Below the pieces are notes generated by a model. The model had not been told where the DNA came from, searched no databases, and worked only from the letters and a program-made list of their open reading frames with translations. A program made the position numbers and the translations under genes. Positions 38,661 through 46,435 of a stretch of 63,248 nucleotides of DNA are shown one piece after another. Numbering within the stretch: position 1 is the stretch's first letter; each line of letters opens with the position of its first letter. The stretch is from Cytophagales bacterium (GTDB lineage: Bacteria > Bacteroidota > Bacteroidia > Cytophagales > Thermoflexibacteraceae): positions 1 to 63,248 of the forward strand of contig JAAFJS010000007.1 of assembly GCA_013298985.1 (NCBI GenBank), in the 5' to 3' direction.

Positions 38661-39407
38661 TTAATACATCAAAACTAACATTGCTGCACTCATGCCTATC
38701 ATCAATGCGTCCTCTATAATCGTAATCGTACTCATGGGCAGATTAAAAACCGCACCCAAGCACGCACAGCGAATTTTGCGCTTGTTCAGTACGCTTTGTA
38801 GCACGCCAATAATGCTTACAGACATGACCACAAGCGTAACCCAATGAGTGATAACAGGCTGAAAATGAAGCAAGAGCGCAAGCCCCAAGCCCAATTCTAC
38901 AAAGGCATACACATAGCCCCAAGCCTTTACTTTTTTGGCAATAACATCATACATCGCGTAGCTTTCGGCAAAGCCCTCCAAATTGAGCATTTTGAAAAAC
39001 GAAAATACCAAGAAAAAACCCGCCATAAATACGCGCATCATCAGCATCAAATCAAAACTGCCACTCAAATTGCTCACTATCAATGATATAAGAGAAATGT
39101 ACCCAAAAATCAATAAAATAGGTTTGTAAGTAACTAACCATGATTTTGCAGATTCTTCCTCTATTCTTGTTTCTGCTTTGGGCTTGGGAACGTCAATTAC
39201 TTCATCAATAATTTGGTATTTAGGAAAGGGTTTTAAAATTTCTCTAAACACTTCTTTATCAATATGTTGGGCTAACTGCACCTGCGTATTGCCTGTTGCC
39301 AAATCTACTTCTACGTTTTCTACTCCATTTATTGAAGAAAAAAGGTGTTTTATTTTTGCCTGACAGCCCGCGCAAGTAATTCCTGAAACTTTATATGTTT
39401 TTATCAT
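38661..39407 (-). CDS. HMA domain fused to a MauE/DoxX-like membrane protein
   Basis: The start at 39407 (MIKTYKVSGITCAGC) is preferred to the frame start 12 bp upstream. The N-terminal heavy-metal-associated domain carries the Cu(I) site GITCAGC. Then come a linker and four transmembrane helices of the MauE type ending with the conserved RCACLGAVFNLPMSTITIIED stretch, whose paired cysteines suggest redox or metal chemistry. Length 248 aa. It would accept copper in the cytoplasm and act at the inner membrane. It lies 28 bp from the DUF3347 gene and 21 bp from the HMA protein upstream, in the same operon. Confidence 0.88.
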   Translation of the reverse strand: MIKTYKVSGITCAGCQAKIKHLFSSINGVENVEVDLATGNTQVQLAQHIDKEVFREILKPFPKYQIIDEVIDVPKPKAETRIEEESAKSWLVTYKPILLIFGYISLISLIVSNLSGSFDLMLMMRVFMAGFFLVFSFFKMLNLEGFAESYAMYDVIAKKVKAWGYVYAFVELGLGLALLLHFQPVITHWVTLVVMSVSIIGVLQSVLNKRKIRCACLGAVFNLPMSTITIIEDALMIGMSAAMLVLMY

Positions 39408-39428
39408 TTTGATAATCAAATAATTAGC

Positions 39429-39800
39429 TTATTTATCGTCGTGCGTGCCTACGCCGTCGCGGTAGAGGCAACAATCAGGGAGAGCTTTATAAATTTCGTC
39501 TTTTGCCTTCACTTTTTCAGTGTCATGCCCTACACTTGCTACCAGTTCATGGATTTTTAACTCGTTCATTTTCTTGGGTTTATAGGAAACGGTAAGTAGC
39601 TGGGTTTTGATAGTCCAAGTCGCTGATTTGATACCCGTAACGTAAAGTGCTTCCTCGATGCGATTTTTGCACATACCGCATACGCCACTGACTTTGAAGG
39701 TCATAGAAACTTCTTTATCATCTTGGAAATCAACTGATTTCATTGATGAAAATACCAATAAGGCAGAGAAAAATATCGAGATTTTAAGTAATGATTTCAT
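39429..39800 (-). CDS. Secreted heavy-metal-associated (HMA) domain protein
   Basis: The start at 39800 (MKSLLKISIFFSALLVFSS) gives a signal sequence; 123 aa. The HMA fold has GVCGMCKNRIE as its CxxC copper site. A C-terminal tail with LPDCCLYRDG carries two more cysteines, common in Bacteroidota periplasmic HMA proteins. A small copper chaperone of the periplasm is likely. It lies within the copper operon. Confidence 0.88.
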   Translation of the reverse strand: MKSLLKISIFFSALLVFSSMKSVDFQDDKEVSMTFKVSGVCGMCKNRIEEALYVTGIKSATWTIKTQLLTVSYKPKKMNELKIHELVASVGHDTEKVKAKDEIYKALPDCCLYRDGVGTHDDK

Positions 39801-39932
39801 ATTTTTTATGTTTTTAAAATGAAGAAAAATGAAAGTAATCAATAAAAATACGCCATTTTTTTGGAAATGGAATAATATTTACAAACCAAACTCATGAGTT
39901 TGACGCTTGTAAAGAAATTTTACGATTAAATT

Positions 39933-40331
39933 TTAGATTCTAAAAACACAAAACAACAGATAAAGAGAGGACTTAGGAGGAGGGAAAAAACTTTCTATCT
40001 TCCACGAAATTAGGGAGATAGGAAAAATATTGGGCGAGAAACCAACTTCAAAAGGAAAAGAAATAGAAGCGTCAGCAAATTTCAAAAAGTCAAACGAGAT
40101 AATTTTGGAGATATTTTGGCTCGTTTCTAATTTTACTACTTTGATTTCGTCTTTACAGCAGTTACTTTTTTCTCCCTTTTTAGTAAACAAGGAACATTTG
40201 CAGGTTTTTTTTTCAGTAGAAAAAACAGTTGTTTTCACCAAATCGCCGCCGCAAAAATGTTTGCTCACGCCAATTCCGACAGTGAGAACACTGTAAATGA
40301 GGAGTAGCGATATGGAAATAAGTTTTTTCAT
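39933..40331 (-). CDS. HYC_CC_PP family protein, first gene of the copper cluster
   Basis: A 132-aa protein with an N-terminal membrane signal (MKKLISISLLLIYSVLTVGIG). The family's hallmark residues are present in order: SKHFCGG (H-x-C), CKC and NCCKDE (Cys-Cys) and FFPPPKS (Pro-Pro). This family is found next to copper and other metal genes in Bacteroidota; a metal-binding role is inferred from the cysteines. It is the most upstream gene of the minus-strand cluster. Confidence 0.8.
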   Translation of the reverse strand: MKKLISISLLLIYSVLTVGIGVSKHFCGGDLVKTTVFSTEKKTCKCSLFTKKGEKSNCCKDEIKVVKLETSQNISKIISFDFLKFADASISFPFEVGFSPNIFPISLISWKIESFFPPPKSSLYLLFCVFRI

Positions 40332-40353
40332 TCAATTAGGTAAACTAATAAAA

Positions 40354-40413
40354 TACAGTAAAGGTTTCAAGAGAAGTGTTAAGAAAACTTATTTTTAAAT
40401 TTACCTTTCTGTA
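40354..40413. promoter_or_regulatory. Imperfect inverted repeat upstream of the copper cluster
   Basis: TACAGTAAAGG (40354-40364) faces CCTTTCTGTA (40404-40413), complementary except for one extra base. It lies between the start of the copper cluster (40331, minus) and the DUF6090 gene (40480, plus), where a metal-responsive repressor could bind. No regulator gene is adjacent. Confidence 0.3.
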
Positions 40414-40479
40414 TGTAAGTATTCGTATTGGAGTATTGAAAAATTTATCTTAATTTTAGCGATTCGAAAAACGTAACCT

Positions 40480-41232
40480 ATGAGAATTATACGTCGTCTG
40501 CGTGCTTTGACACTTTCCCTCAGAAATGTAAAAATGGCTCGCCCCCGCTTTCGCGTGGGCATGAGCAAGCGTTGGAGAATTTATTTGGTGGTTTATTTCA
40601 TAGAAACGCTGGTGGTGATGATTGGTGTAACGGCGGGTTTTGGCTTGACCAACTGGTCGGAATCCAATAAGGAAAAAAAGCTGGCAAGCGAATATATGAA
40701 AAATCTAAGCTCTGACTTGGAAAATGACATCAAGAACTTGACCATCAATGACAGCCTCACAGGGCAGAAGATTCAGGAAATGACTAATCTGCTCATTATC
40801 TTGAAAACCAATGACTTAGAGCAGACAGATAGCGTAGGAAAACTGCTCAAAGCAGCATTTGAAAATGTGCTGTTTTTCTATCCATCACAGACCACCTACG
40901 AATCCATCAAGCAAGGCGGGCAGGTCAATATCATCAAAGATGTAAAGCTAAAAAACGACCTGATTTACTTGTATGATTTTCAATACGCCCAACTCAAAAT
41001 CAATGAAACGGTGATTCTGAACAGCATCAGGCAAGATATTGAGCCGTTTATTGTTGAGAATTTTGACCTGACCGAGTACAGGGTCATTAACCAAGAAAAA
41101 TTATTTGACTATCGCTTTGCCAACCTTATCCAACAACTGATATACGACCTTTCCAAAAATATTACTTACTATAAAGAAGGGCTGGCAAAATGTGAAGAAA
41201 TACGCGACCGAGTAAGCCAAATGAAAAAATAG
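40480..41232 (+). CDS. DUF6090-like membrane-anchored protein
   Basis: A 250-aa protein with a basic N-terminus, one transmembrane helix (YFIETLVVMIGVTAGFGLTNW) ending in the Asn-Trp typical of DUF6090, then a helical coiled-coil-rich extracytoplasmic part (SEYMKNLSSDLENDIKNL). The function of this family is unknown. It ends 3 bp before trpF and is divergent from the copper cluster. Confidence 0.75.
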   Translation: MRIIRRLRALTLSLRNVKMARPRFRVGMSKRWRIYLVVYFIETLVVMIGVTAGFGLTNWSESNKEKKLASEYMKNLSSDLENDIKNLTINDSLTGQKIQEMTNLLIILKTNDLEQTDSVGKLLKAAFENVLFFYPSQTTYESIKQGGQVNIIKDVKLKNDLIYLYDFQYAQLKINETVILNSIRQDIEPFIVENFDLTEYRVINQEKLFDYRFANLIQQLIYDLSKNITYYKEGLAKCEEIRDRVSQMKK

Positions 41233-41235
41233 CCA

Positions 41236-41862
41236 ATGAAAATCAAAGTATGTGGTATGCGCCAAGCCCAAAATATAGCTGAAATTGCTCAGTTGGGCGT
41301 AGATTATATGGGCTTTATTTTTTATGAAAAATCGCCAAGATATGTGGGAACTTCTGCGCCTGAATGGGGACAGAAAGGGCTAAACTTATGTCAAAAAGTA
41401 GGTGTTTTTGTCAATCATTCCCTTGAATTTGTGATAGAAAAAATCAATCTTTTTCAGTTAGATTTGGTGCAACTGCATGGAAGCGAATCTGTTGAGTTTT
41501 GCCATAACCTACGCTTGCGGGCAAGTCAAATCGAAATTATCAAGGTATTTTCTATTGGCGAAGATTTTGATTTTGACGAACTGAATGAGTACAAGCCTGT
41601 GGTAGATTATTTTCTTTTTGACACCAAAGGGAAAAATCTGGGCGGCAATGGCGTAACTTTTAACTGGGAAATCCTCCGTAATTATGACAATGAAATTCCT
41701 TTTTTTTTGAGTGGAGGCATTGATATTCAGCATACTGAAGAAATTAAGCAACTCAAAGGTTTGAACATACACGCCCTTGATATCAACAGCAAGTTTGAGG
41801 TAAGTGCAGGGCTAAAAGAGGTGGAGAAAATTAAAAAATTTATGGAGTTGCTTTCGCTTTAA
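41236..41862 (+). CDS. trpF: Phosphoribosylanthranilate isomerase
   Basis: A 208-aa TIM-barrel enzyme of tryptophan synthesis that converts N-(5-phosphoribosyl)anthranilate to CdRP. Family motifs: KVCGMR with the catalytic Cys, GFIFYEKSPRYV, LVQLHGSE, FDTKG with the catalytic Asp, FFLSGGID, and ALDINSKFEVSAGLK. It stands outside any trp operon, 3 bp after the DUF6090 gene, and overlaps the convergent LytTR gene by 4 bp. Confidence 0.95.
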   Translation: MKIKVCGMRQAQNIAEIAQLGVDYMGFIFYEKSPRYVGTSAPEWGQKGLNLCQKVGVFVNHSLEFVIEKINLFQLDLVQLHGSESVEFCHNLRLRASQIEIIKVFSIGEDFDFDELNEYKPVVDYFLFDTKGKNLGGNGVTFNWEILRNYDNEIPFFLSGGIDIQHTEEIKQLKGLNIHALDINSKFEVSAGLKEVEKIKKFMELLSL

Positions 41863-42737
41863 TCTCTGATTTTTTCCTTAAAAACTTTTGCCAAATTACG
41901 CGCCACAGGCACTTGAAAGTCTGTTTTCTCAAAGGTGAGTTTGTAGCCTTGTGAGTTTCCTTCTACCTTTTTGATGTTGTTTAGGTTTATCAGAAACGAC
42001 CGATGACAACGGAAAAGCTGTGGAAAAGCGGCAAAATCCATTTCTATATTTTTTAGCGTATTTCTGAGCAATGCTTTTTGTAGTTTTTCATTTTTCAAAT
42101 AGTAGATTTCCAAGTAGTTATCACTGGCTTGGGCATAAAAAAAACTATCTAAGTCAATCGTCAACTCTCCTTTTTTCTCGTCAGATTTGAAGGTGATTTG
42201 CAGACTTTGCGTATTTTTGTTGGTGATTTCTGTGTGATGATGGTATTGCTGTAAGTTTTGATTGAGCTGGGTTGCCAAGCGCAAGTTCTTCTTTAACAGG
42301 AGGTTATGTTTTAAAATTACCATCAAACTTACAGGCGCAATCGCGACCACAAAGGTGATAAAAAGTATATCAAACGAATGGGGTAAACCAAGCTCAAATC
42401 TACCAAGCATGATTCCATACAAGCCATTTGCCAAGCTCACTATCAGCACAGTCCACAAAATCCACAAAATTTCCTTATAAACTTTCCAAGTATTTTCAGT
42501 AAAAAAACGAGGAAATAATATTTTGATAATCAGATAATTAGCCATCATTGTAATAAAACAAACCGCGGTATAACCTATGATTAGCCAATAAAGCAAAGGA
42601 ACGGGCAGCCTGTCCAATCCAAACGGCTGAAAAACAAAAAGCAGAAAGAAAACGCCACTACTAATGATGGAGGCAACCCAAATTTGTGATTTGAACGTCT
42701 TGCTAATCGGATAAGGTTGAGTCAGTACGCGAAACAT
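41859..42737 (-). CDS. Membrane-bound LytTR family transcriptional regulator
   Basis: A 292-aa protein with four N-terminal transmembrane helices (for example VASIISSGVFFLLFVFQPFG), a short coiled coil, and a C-terminal LytTR DNA-binding domain (FYAQASDNYLEIYYL ... FRCHRSFLINLNNI). A membrane sensor joined directly to a LytTR output, without a kinase, is common in Bacteroidota. The signal and targets are unknown. A lipoprotein gene ends 21 bp upstream on the same strand, so they may be co-transcribed. Confidence 0.9.
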   Translation of the reverse strand: MFRVLTQPYPISKTFKSQIWVASIISSGVFFLLFVFQPFGLDRLPVPLLYWLIIGYTAVCFITMMANYLIIKILFPRFFTENTWKVYKEILWILWTVLIVSLANGLYGIMLGRFELGLPHSFDILFITFVVAIAPVSLMVILKHNLLLKKNLRLATQLNQNLQQYHHHTEITNKNTQSLQITFKSDEKKGELTIDLDSFFYAQASDNYLEIYYLKNEKLQKALLRNTLKNIEMDFAAFPQLFRCHRSFLINLNNIKKVEGNSQGYKLTFEKTDFQVPVARNLAKVFKEKIRD

Positions 42738-42758
42738 TTTATTAATTTTACTCCAAAT

Positions 42759-43454
42759 CTATTTTATTTTGACGACATTGACCAGACTTACCTTGTCTTC
42801 GGAAACCTCGACAAGATTGGCAGAAAGACGTAGTTCTTTTTTATCTTCGGAAAGGACTGATTTATCGTTAGAAAACTTCTTGATTTTGCCTTCGGGTGTG
42901 CGAATAATACACGTGTACGTAGCGGTAGTAAGCATTTGTTTTGCCTGCGCCAGCTTTTGCTCGTCGCCTCCTGTTTGTTCTGAAAAATCAGTTAATCCTC
43001 TCATATAGAAATGATTAGTACGTTCTAAGGTTTTCTTTTCGTATTTATAAACGGCAGGAAAACTTTCCAGTTCAGGGTATTTGCGTTTGTTCATTTCATT
43101 GAGTGCGTCATTGAGTGCATCAATGTCTTTGAAATCAAATTTGGTAATAAAAATGTAATTCGTTTTATCGTTTGTGCCTTTGGCGTTCGATATTCCTTCC
43201 ATGCCGTTCAGCGTTTCTGCACCCTTGATGAAGGCAGAGTCCATCTCGGCAAAAGGATTGCCTCCGAGAGCCATTTTATCGTCTTTTTCAGCCATTTGCA
43301 TTGCCGCGTCCAGTAGATTTTTGTTTTTACTCATATCGACAATCATGGCGTAAGTGCCAGAGCCATCTTTTTTGATGTCGATTTCTTCTCGGACTTCGAA
43401 ACAACTGGTGAGGGCAAAAAGTACGAAAATTGCTATAAAAATTGTGTTTTTCAT
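42759..43454 (-). CDS. Predicted lipoprotein
   Basis: A 231-aa protein with lipobox LTSC (MKNTIFIAIFVLFALTSC). The start of the mature chain, FEVREEIDIKKDGSGTYAMIVDM, resembles the LppM/DUF3153 opening found in secreted lipoproteins of unknown function. The rest is charged and soluble. It lies 15 bp after the TPR protein gene on the same strand. Confidence 0.75.
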   Translation of the reverse strand: MKNTIFIAIFVLFALTSCFEVREEIDIKKDGSGTYAMIVDMSKNKNLLDAAMQMAEKDDKMALGGNPFAEMDSAFIKGAETLNGMEGISNAKGTNDKTNYIFITKFDFKDIDALNDALNEMNKRKYPELESFPAVYKYEKKTLERTNHFYMRGLTDFSEQTGGDEQKLAQAKQMLTTATYTCIIRTPEGKIKKFSNDKSVLSEDKKELRLSANLVEVSEDKVSLVNVVKIK

Positions 43455-43469
43455 TGTTTGGAATGGTGT

Positions 43470-44951
43470 TTATTTCTTGATTGCTTCTTTAAAATTTGCC
43501 AAATTTTGGGCGTATTCTGTGTTTGTTGGAGCTAATTCTATCGCCTTGTTGAATGCTTTTTCAGCCTCTGTATTGTTTTTCATTTTTTGGTAAATCAAGC
43601 CCAAATTGTTGTAGGCGGCGGCGTTTTTGCCTTCCATTTCTACTGATTTTTTGCAGTCGACAAGTGCTTCATTGTATTTTTCCAAGCGCAATTTTGCTAA
43701 ACCTCTGTTATTGAAGGCATAAGCAAAGGTCTTGTCTAACTTAATTGCCTCATCAAAATCTTTGACCGCTTCGGTAAATTTGTTAAGCTGGATTTTGACA
43801 AAGCCACGATTATTATAAAAATCAGCAATTTTTGCGTCCAAACTGATGGCTCTGTCAAAGTCGCGTAGTGCGTTAGGCAGATTTCCCAGCGTTTTCTCCA
43901 CCATTGCGCGCTGATAATAGGCAGATGCAAGCGTGTTTTCTATGTCTATTGCCTTGCTAAAATCCACCAATGCCTCATTGGGCTTGCTGGTCATTCGATA
44001 GAGAATCCCGCGTTCCATGAAAGGAATCATATCGCCCGCGTAGAGCTTGATGGCACTGCTATAATCTTTGATGGACTCCTCCAATTTTGTGATTTGTTTG
44101 AACAGTTTTGCACGATTCAGGTACGCAGGGCGGTTTTTGGGGTCTAATTTGACCACTTGGCTGTAATCGGCGATGGCTTCTTCGTTTCTGCCCAAGCCCA
44201 TTTTTGCAGAGGCTTTCATGCCCCACACTTTCACGTCGGCAGGGACGATTTTGAGGTAGCCATCATACTCAGGAATCGCCAAATCCAGTTTGTTTTGCTG
44301 AATATTGATGTCTGCCTTGAAAAGATAAACTTCTTTTTCTTTGGGGTTGAGCAAAATCACTTTGGAATAATATTTTAAGGCTTCGTCAAATCGGTTGGCG
44401 GTGTGGTGCAAACGTCCCAAACGCAAATGCCCTGCTACGCTTTTGGGGTCAAGTTGAATGACTTTTTCATACGCTTTTTGTGCCAAATCGTACTTTTTGA
44501 GTCCGTCCTGCGCGATACCCATGTTGAGGTAAGCCAATGTAAATTTGGGATTTTCTTTGATGGCTTGGCTAAAACCATTAACTGCGCGCTGGAAATTGCC
44601 TGCGGCGAAATAAATATTGCCACAGTTAAAATAATAAGTGGGCGTATATGCCTCATCTTTGCTGAGTTGGAGTGCTTTTTTATAGTCTGCCAGAGCTTCT
44701 TTATACTTTGTCAGTCGCGTGTAGGCGGCGGCGCGTGCATCATAAACGGCAAAGTTGTCTTTTTTGACTTTCAAAATTTCGTTGTAAATGGCGATGGCTT
44801 TTTCATAGTTTCCCTGACTGTAATACCTTGTAGCTTGGTCAAAGATGGGCTTGATGCTGCGCCCTCCGCCATCACCTTCTTGGGCAAAAGAGGTCAAAGT
44901 ATTGATAATGAGCAAAATAAAAACTAAGTATCTTGTTTTTTTGAATTGCAT
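43470..44951 (-). CDS. Secreted TPR protein
   Basis: The start at 44951 (MQFKKTRYLVFILLIINTLTSFAQ) gives a signal peptide; the frame from 45032 is too long. The 493-aa product is made of about 13 consecutive TPR units of 34 residues (for example AYFNNRGFVKIQ-like and AYAFNNRGLAKLRLEKYNEA). It should be a periplasmic or outer-membrane-associated scaffold. Its start is 93 bp from the displaced ABC-F tail, so before the cassette insertion this gene lay directly downstream of the ABC-F gene. Confidence 0.88.
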   Translation of the reverse strand: MQFKKTRYLVFILLIINTLTSFAQEGDGGGRSIKPIFDQATRYYSQGNYEKAIAIYNEILKVKKDNFAVYDARAAAYTRLTKYKEALADYKKALQLSKDEAYTPTYYFNCGNIYFAAGNFQRAVNGFSQAIKENPKFTLAYLNMGIAQDGLKKYDLAQKAYEKVIQLDPKSVAGHLRLGRLHHTANRFDEALKYYSKVILLNPKEKEVYLFKADINIQQNKLDLAIPEYDGYLKIVPADVKVWGMKASAKMGLGRNEEAIADYSQVVKLDPKNRPAYLNRAKLFKQITKLEESIKDYSSAIKLYAGDMIPFMERGILYRMTSKPNEALVDFSKAIDIENTLASAYYQRAMVEKTLGNLPNALRDFDRAISLDAKIADFYNNRGFVKIQLNKFTEAVKDFDEAIKLDKTFAYAFNNRGLAKLRLEKYNEALVDCKKSVEMEGKNAAAYNNLGLIYQKMKNNTEAEKAFNKAIELAPTNTEYAQNLANFKEAIKK

Positions 44952-45043
44952 TTTTTTGGAGTATAGTTTAAATTGATTTGATGGCAATGCTATTTTTGTA
45001 TTAATGACAAAATAACCCAAGCGTAAATGCAATGTTTCAAAAA

Positions 45044-45165
45044 CTAAGCCATTGCCATTTCCCCATACATTTCCGCCCGCAACGCCTTTATTCTTTCATC
45101 TCTGATGTATTCGTCGTAGGTAGTTTGGCGGTCTATGATGCCTTTGGGTGTGAGTTCGATGATGC
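45044..45165 (-). pseudogene. Displaced 3' end of the ABC-F gene
   Basis: Read on the minus strand, this encodes the last 40 codons of an ABC-F protein ([15 protein letters not shown] ... ALRAEMY) then GEMAMA and a TAG stop at 45044. It lacks any start or gene body. The intact gene 4.8 kb to the right has the same codons but ends AGSI. The left version is probably the recipient's original tail, cut off by the insertion. Confidence 0.85.
45064..45165 (-). repeat. Left 102-bp direct repeat (ABC-F 3' end)
   Basis: It is identical to 49872-49973 at 101 of 102 positions. The single difference (45089 T versus 49897 G) is a synonymous Ile codon change, ATA versus ATC. The match stops abruptly at both ends: before CATACAT on one side and after GATGATGC on the other. 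Confidence 0.95.
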
Positions 45166-45178
45166 TAAGAGAGCATAA

Positions 45179-45805
45179 TTATTTTTTATAATAAAAATCT
45201 TCTTTTTTTAAACCTTTGTTTCCATAAAATACAAGAGACTCTCTTGCTGTTACCAAAAAACTTTGAGCAATCCTATCTGCATTCAGAGGTGAACCAAGTA
45301 TATCAATTTGGGCATTGTAATAGTCTAATGTCTGGTTATATGCCTCAAATACTGTTACATTTTTAGATAGAAATAGCTTGATAATCATATTGTCACATCT
45401 ATAAAATAGTTCGTAATGTAGTTTTGAAAATTTAACTTCTTCCGAAAAACCAACAAAAGCCAAACACTCTATTTCCTTACCTAATTTACTTCCTGTTAAA
45501 CAAGCATTGGCATAGAAAAAAGAAGTTTTTAGTTTTTCTGTATTATGGTTAAGTTGAATATAAGCCTCGCCTCCACATCTCAAAGAATTGGGAGTTCCGT
45601 GAGAATAAGCTACAAAAAAATAGTTACTATCAATTTTGGAAAGTTCTATATCTATGTAAGCCATATTACACAAACGACTATCAATAAGATAAATATCTTG
45701 ATAGCCTAATTCCTGTAAATAACTCACCAAATCTTCTTTACAGAATTTGCAATATTCTCCAATTTCTGAATCTTTTTCGTCAAAGGCTATTACAAATTTA
45801 ATCAT
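45179..45805 (-). CDS. Small caspase/CHAT-like (clan CD) cysteine protease homologue
   Basis: A 208-aa protein with the two catalytic stretches of clan CD proteases: a hydrophobic strand then His-Gly (FFVAYSHG, His69), and 33 residues later a strand ending in the Cys (FFYANACLTG, Cys102), like the xxACxTG box of CHAT proteases. No other domain or membrane segment is seen, so it looks like a bare effector. Its start overlaps the receiver gene's end by 8 bp, indicating coupled expression. In abortive defence systems such proteases kill the cell or process a partner when triggered; here the trigger is presumably the receiver. Protease activity is inferred. Confidence 0.7.
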   Translation of the reverse strand: MIKFVIAFDEKDSEIGEYCKFCKEDLVSYLQELGYQDIYLIDSRLCNMAYIDIELSKIDSNYFFVAYSHGTPNSLRCGGEAYIQLNHNTEKLKTSFFYANACLTGSKLGKEIECLAFVGFSEEVKFSKLHYELFYRCDNMIIKLFLSKNVTVFEAYNQTLDYYNAQIDILGSPLNADRIAQSFLVTARESLVFYGNKGLKKEDFYYKK

Positions 45806-46430
45806 TGAGTTTTTCTTTATCTCTTGTCAAGAGGTCAATAGTGAGGTTTATCATATTTTTTTCCAACTCCACACCTACTGGGGTTTGGTTACGAATTTCA
45901 ACAAGCAAATCATTAAGAGAGTAAGATTTACCACTTTTTGTTGTAATATACGGAATTTCTCTTTCCATTTCTGTCCGCCTCAAAATCCACTGTTCTAAAA
46001 TGGTATCAATCTGCTTTTCCAAAAATGCTACTGCTTTGGTTACTATTTCCACTCTTTTTAAAGTATTATCCATTTTGTCGGATAAAGAAAAAATATGATT
46101 GTTGATAAAGTCTTTTAAATCACTTTCTGAAATTTCATTTAATGGTTTTGTAGTGCAAACGATAACAGTCAGCAAAGACGTTTTTTCACGTATTTTTTTC
46201 AACACATCTAAGCCTGTTTCTTTTTCGTTATTATGATTGAGAGATAAATCATAATCTAAAACCACAATCTGTTTTTGTGTGAGATGGGTAAAAATATATT
46301 CCAAACCAACTTCCGAATTATCAAAAATGATAACACTATTCTCGCCATAAATTAACTCTAATTCAATTTTAAAAACATCTAAGTCTTTGGGTTTATCGTC
46401 AATGATGACGATTTTTGTAGGCACATTCAT
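45798..46430 (-). CDS. Response-regulator-like protein with novel C-terminal domain
   Basis: A 210-aa protein. Residues 1-125 form a receiver domain: acidic pair Asp11-Asp12 (VIIDDKPK), probable phosphoacceptor Asp59 in VVLDYDL, and the Thr-Thr-Lys95 stretch after strand 4-5. The remaining about 85 residues (EQWILRRTEMEREIP ... LTIDLLTRDKEKLND) are helical and do not match HTH, GGDEF or other common output domains I know, so it probably contacts the protease-like partner rather than DNA. The gene lies 5 bp after the ATPase-kinase gene and overlaps the protease gene by 8 bp. Confidence 0.8.
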   Translation of the reverse strand: MNVPTKIVIIDDKPKDLDVFKIELELIYGENSVIIFDNSEVGLEYIFTHLTQKQIVVLDYDLSLNHNNEKETGLDVLKKIREKTSLLTVIVCTTKPLNEISESDLKDFINNHIFSLSDKMDNTLKRVEIVTKAVAFLEKQIDTILEQWILRRTEMEREIPYITTKSGKSYSLNDLLVEIRNQTPVGVELEKNMINLTIDLLTRDKEKLND

Positions 46431-46435
46431 AGCTT

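Noticed and set aside
45064-45165. The duplicated ABC-F tail as an assembly artefact
   Set aside because: The copies differ by a synonymous base and have different flanks and different C-terminal residues, which a simple assembly error would not create.
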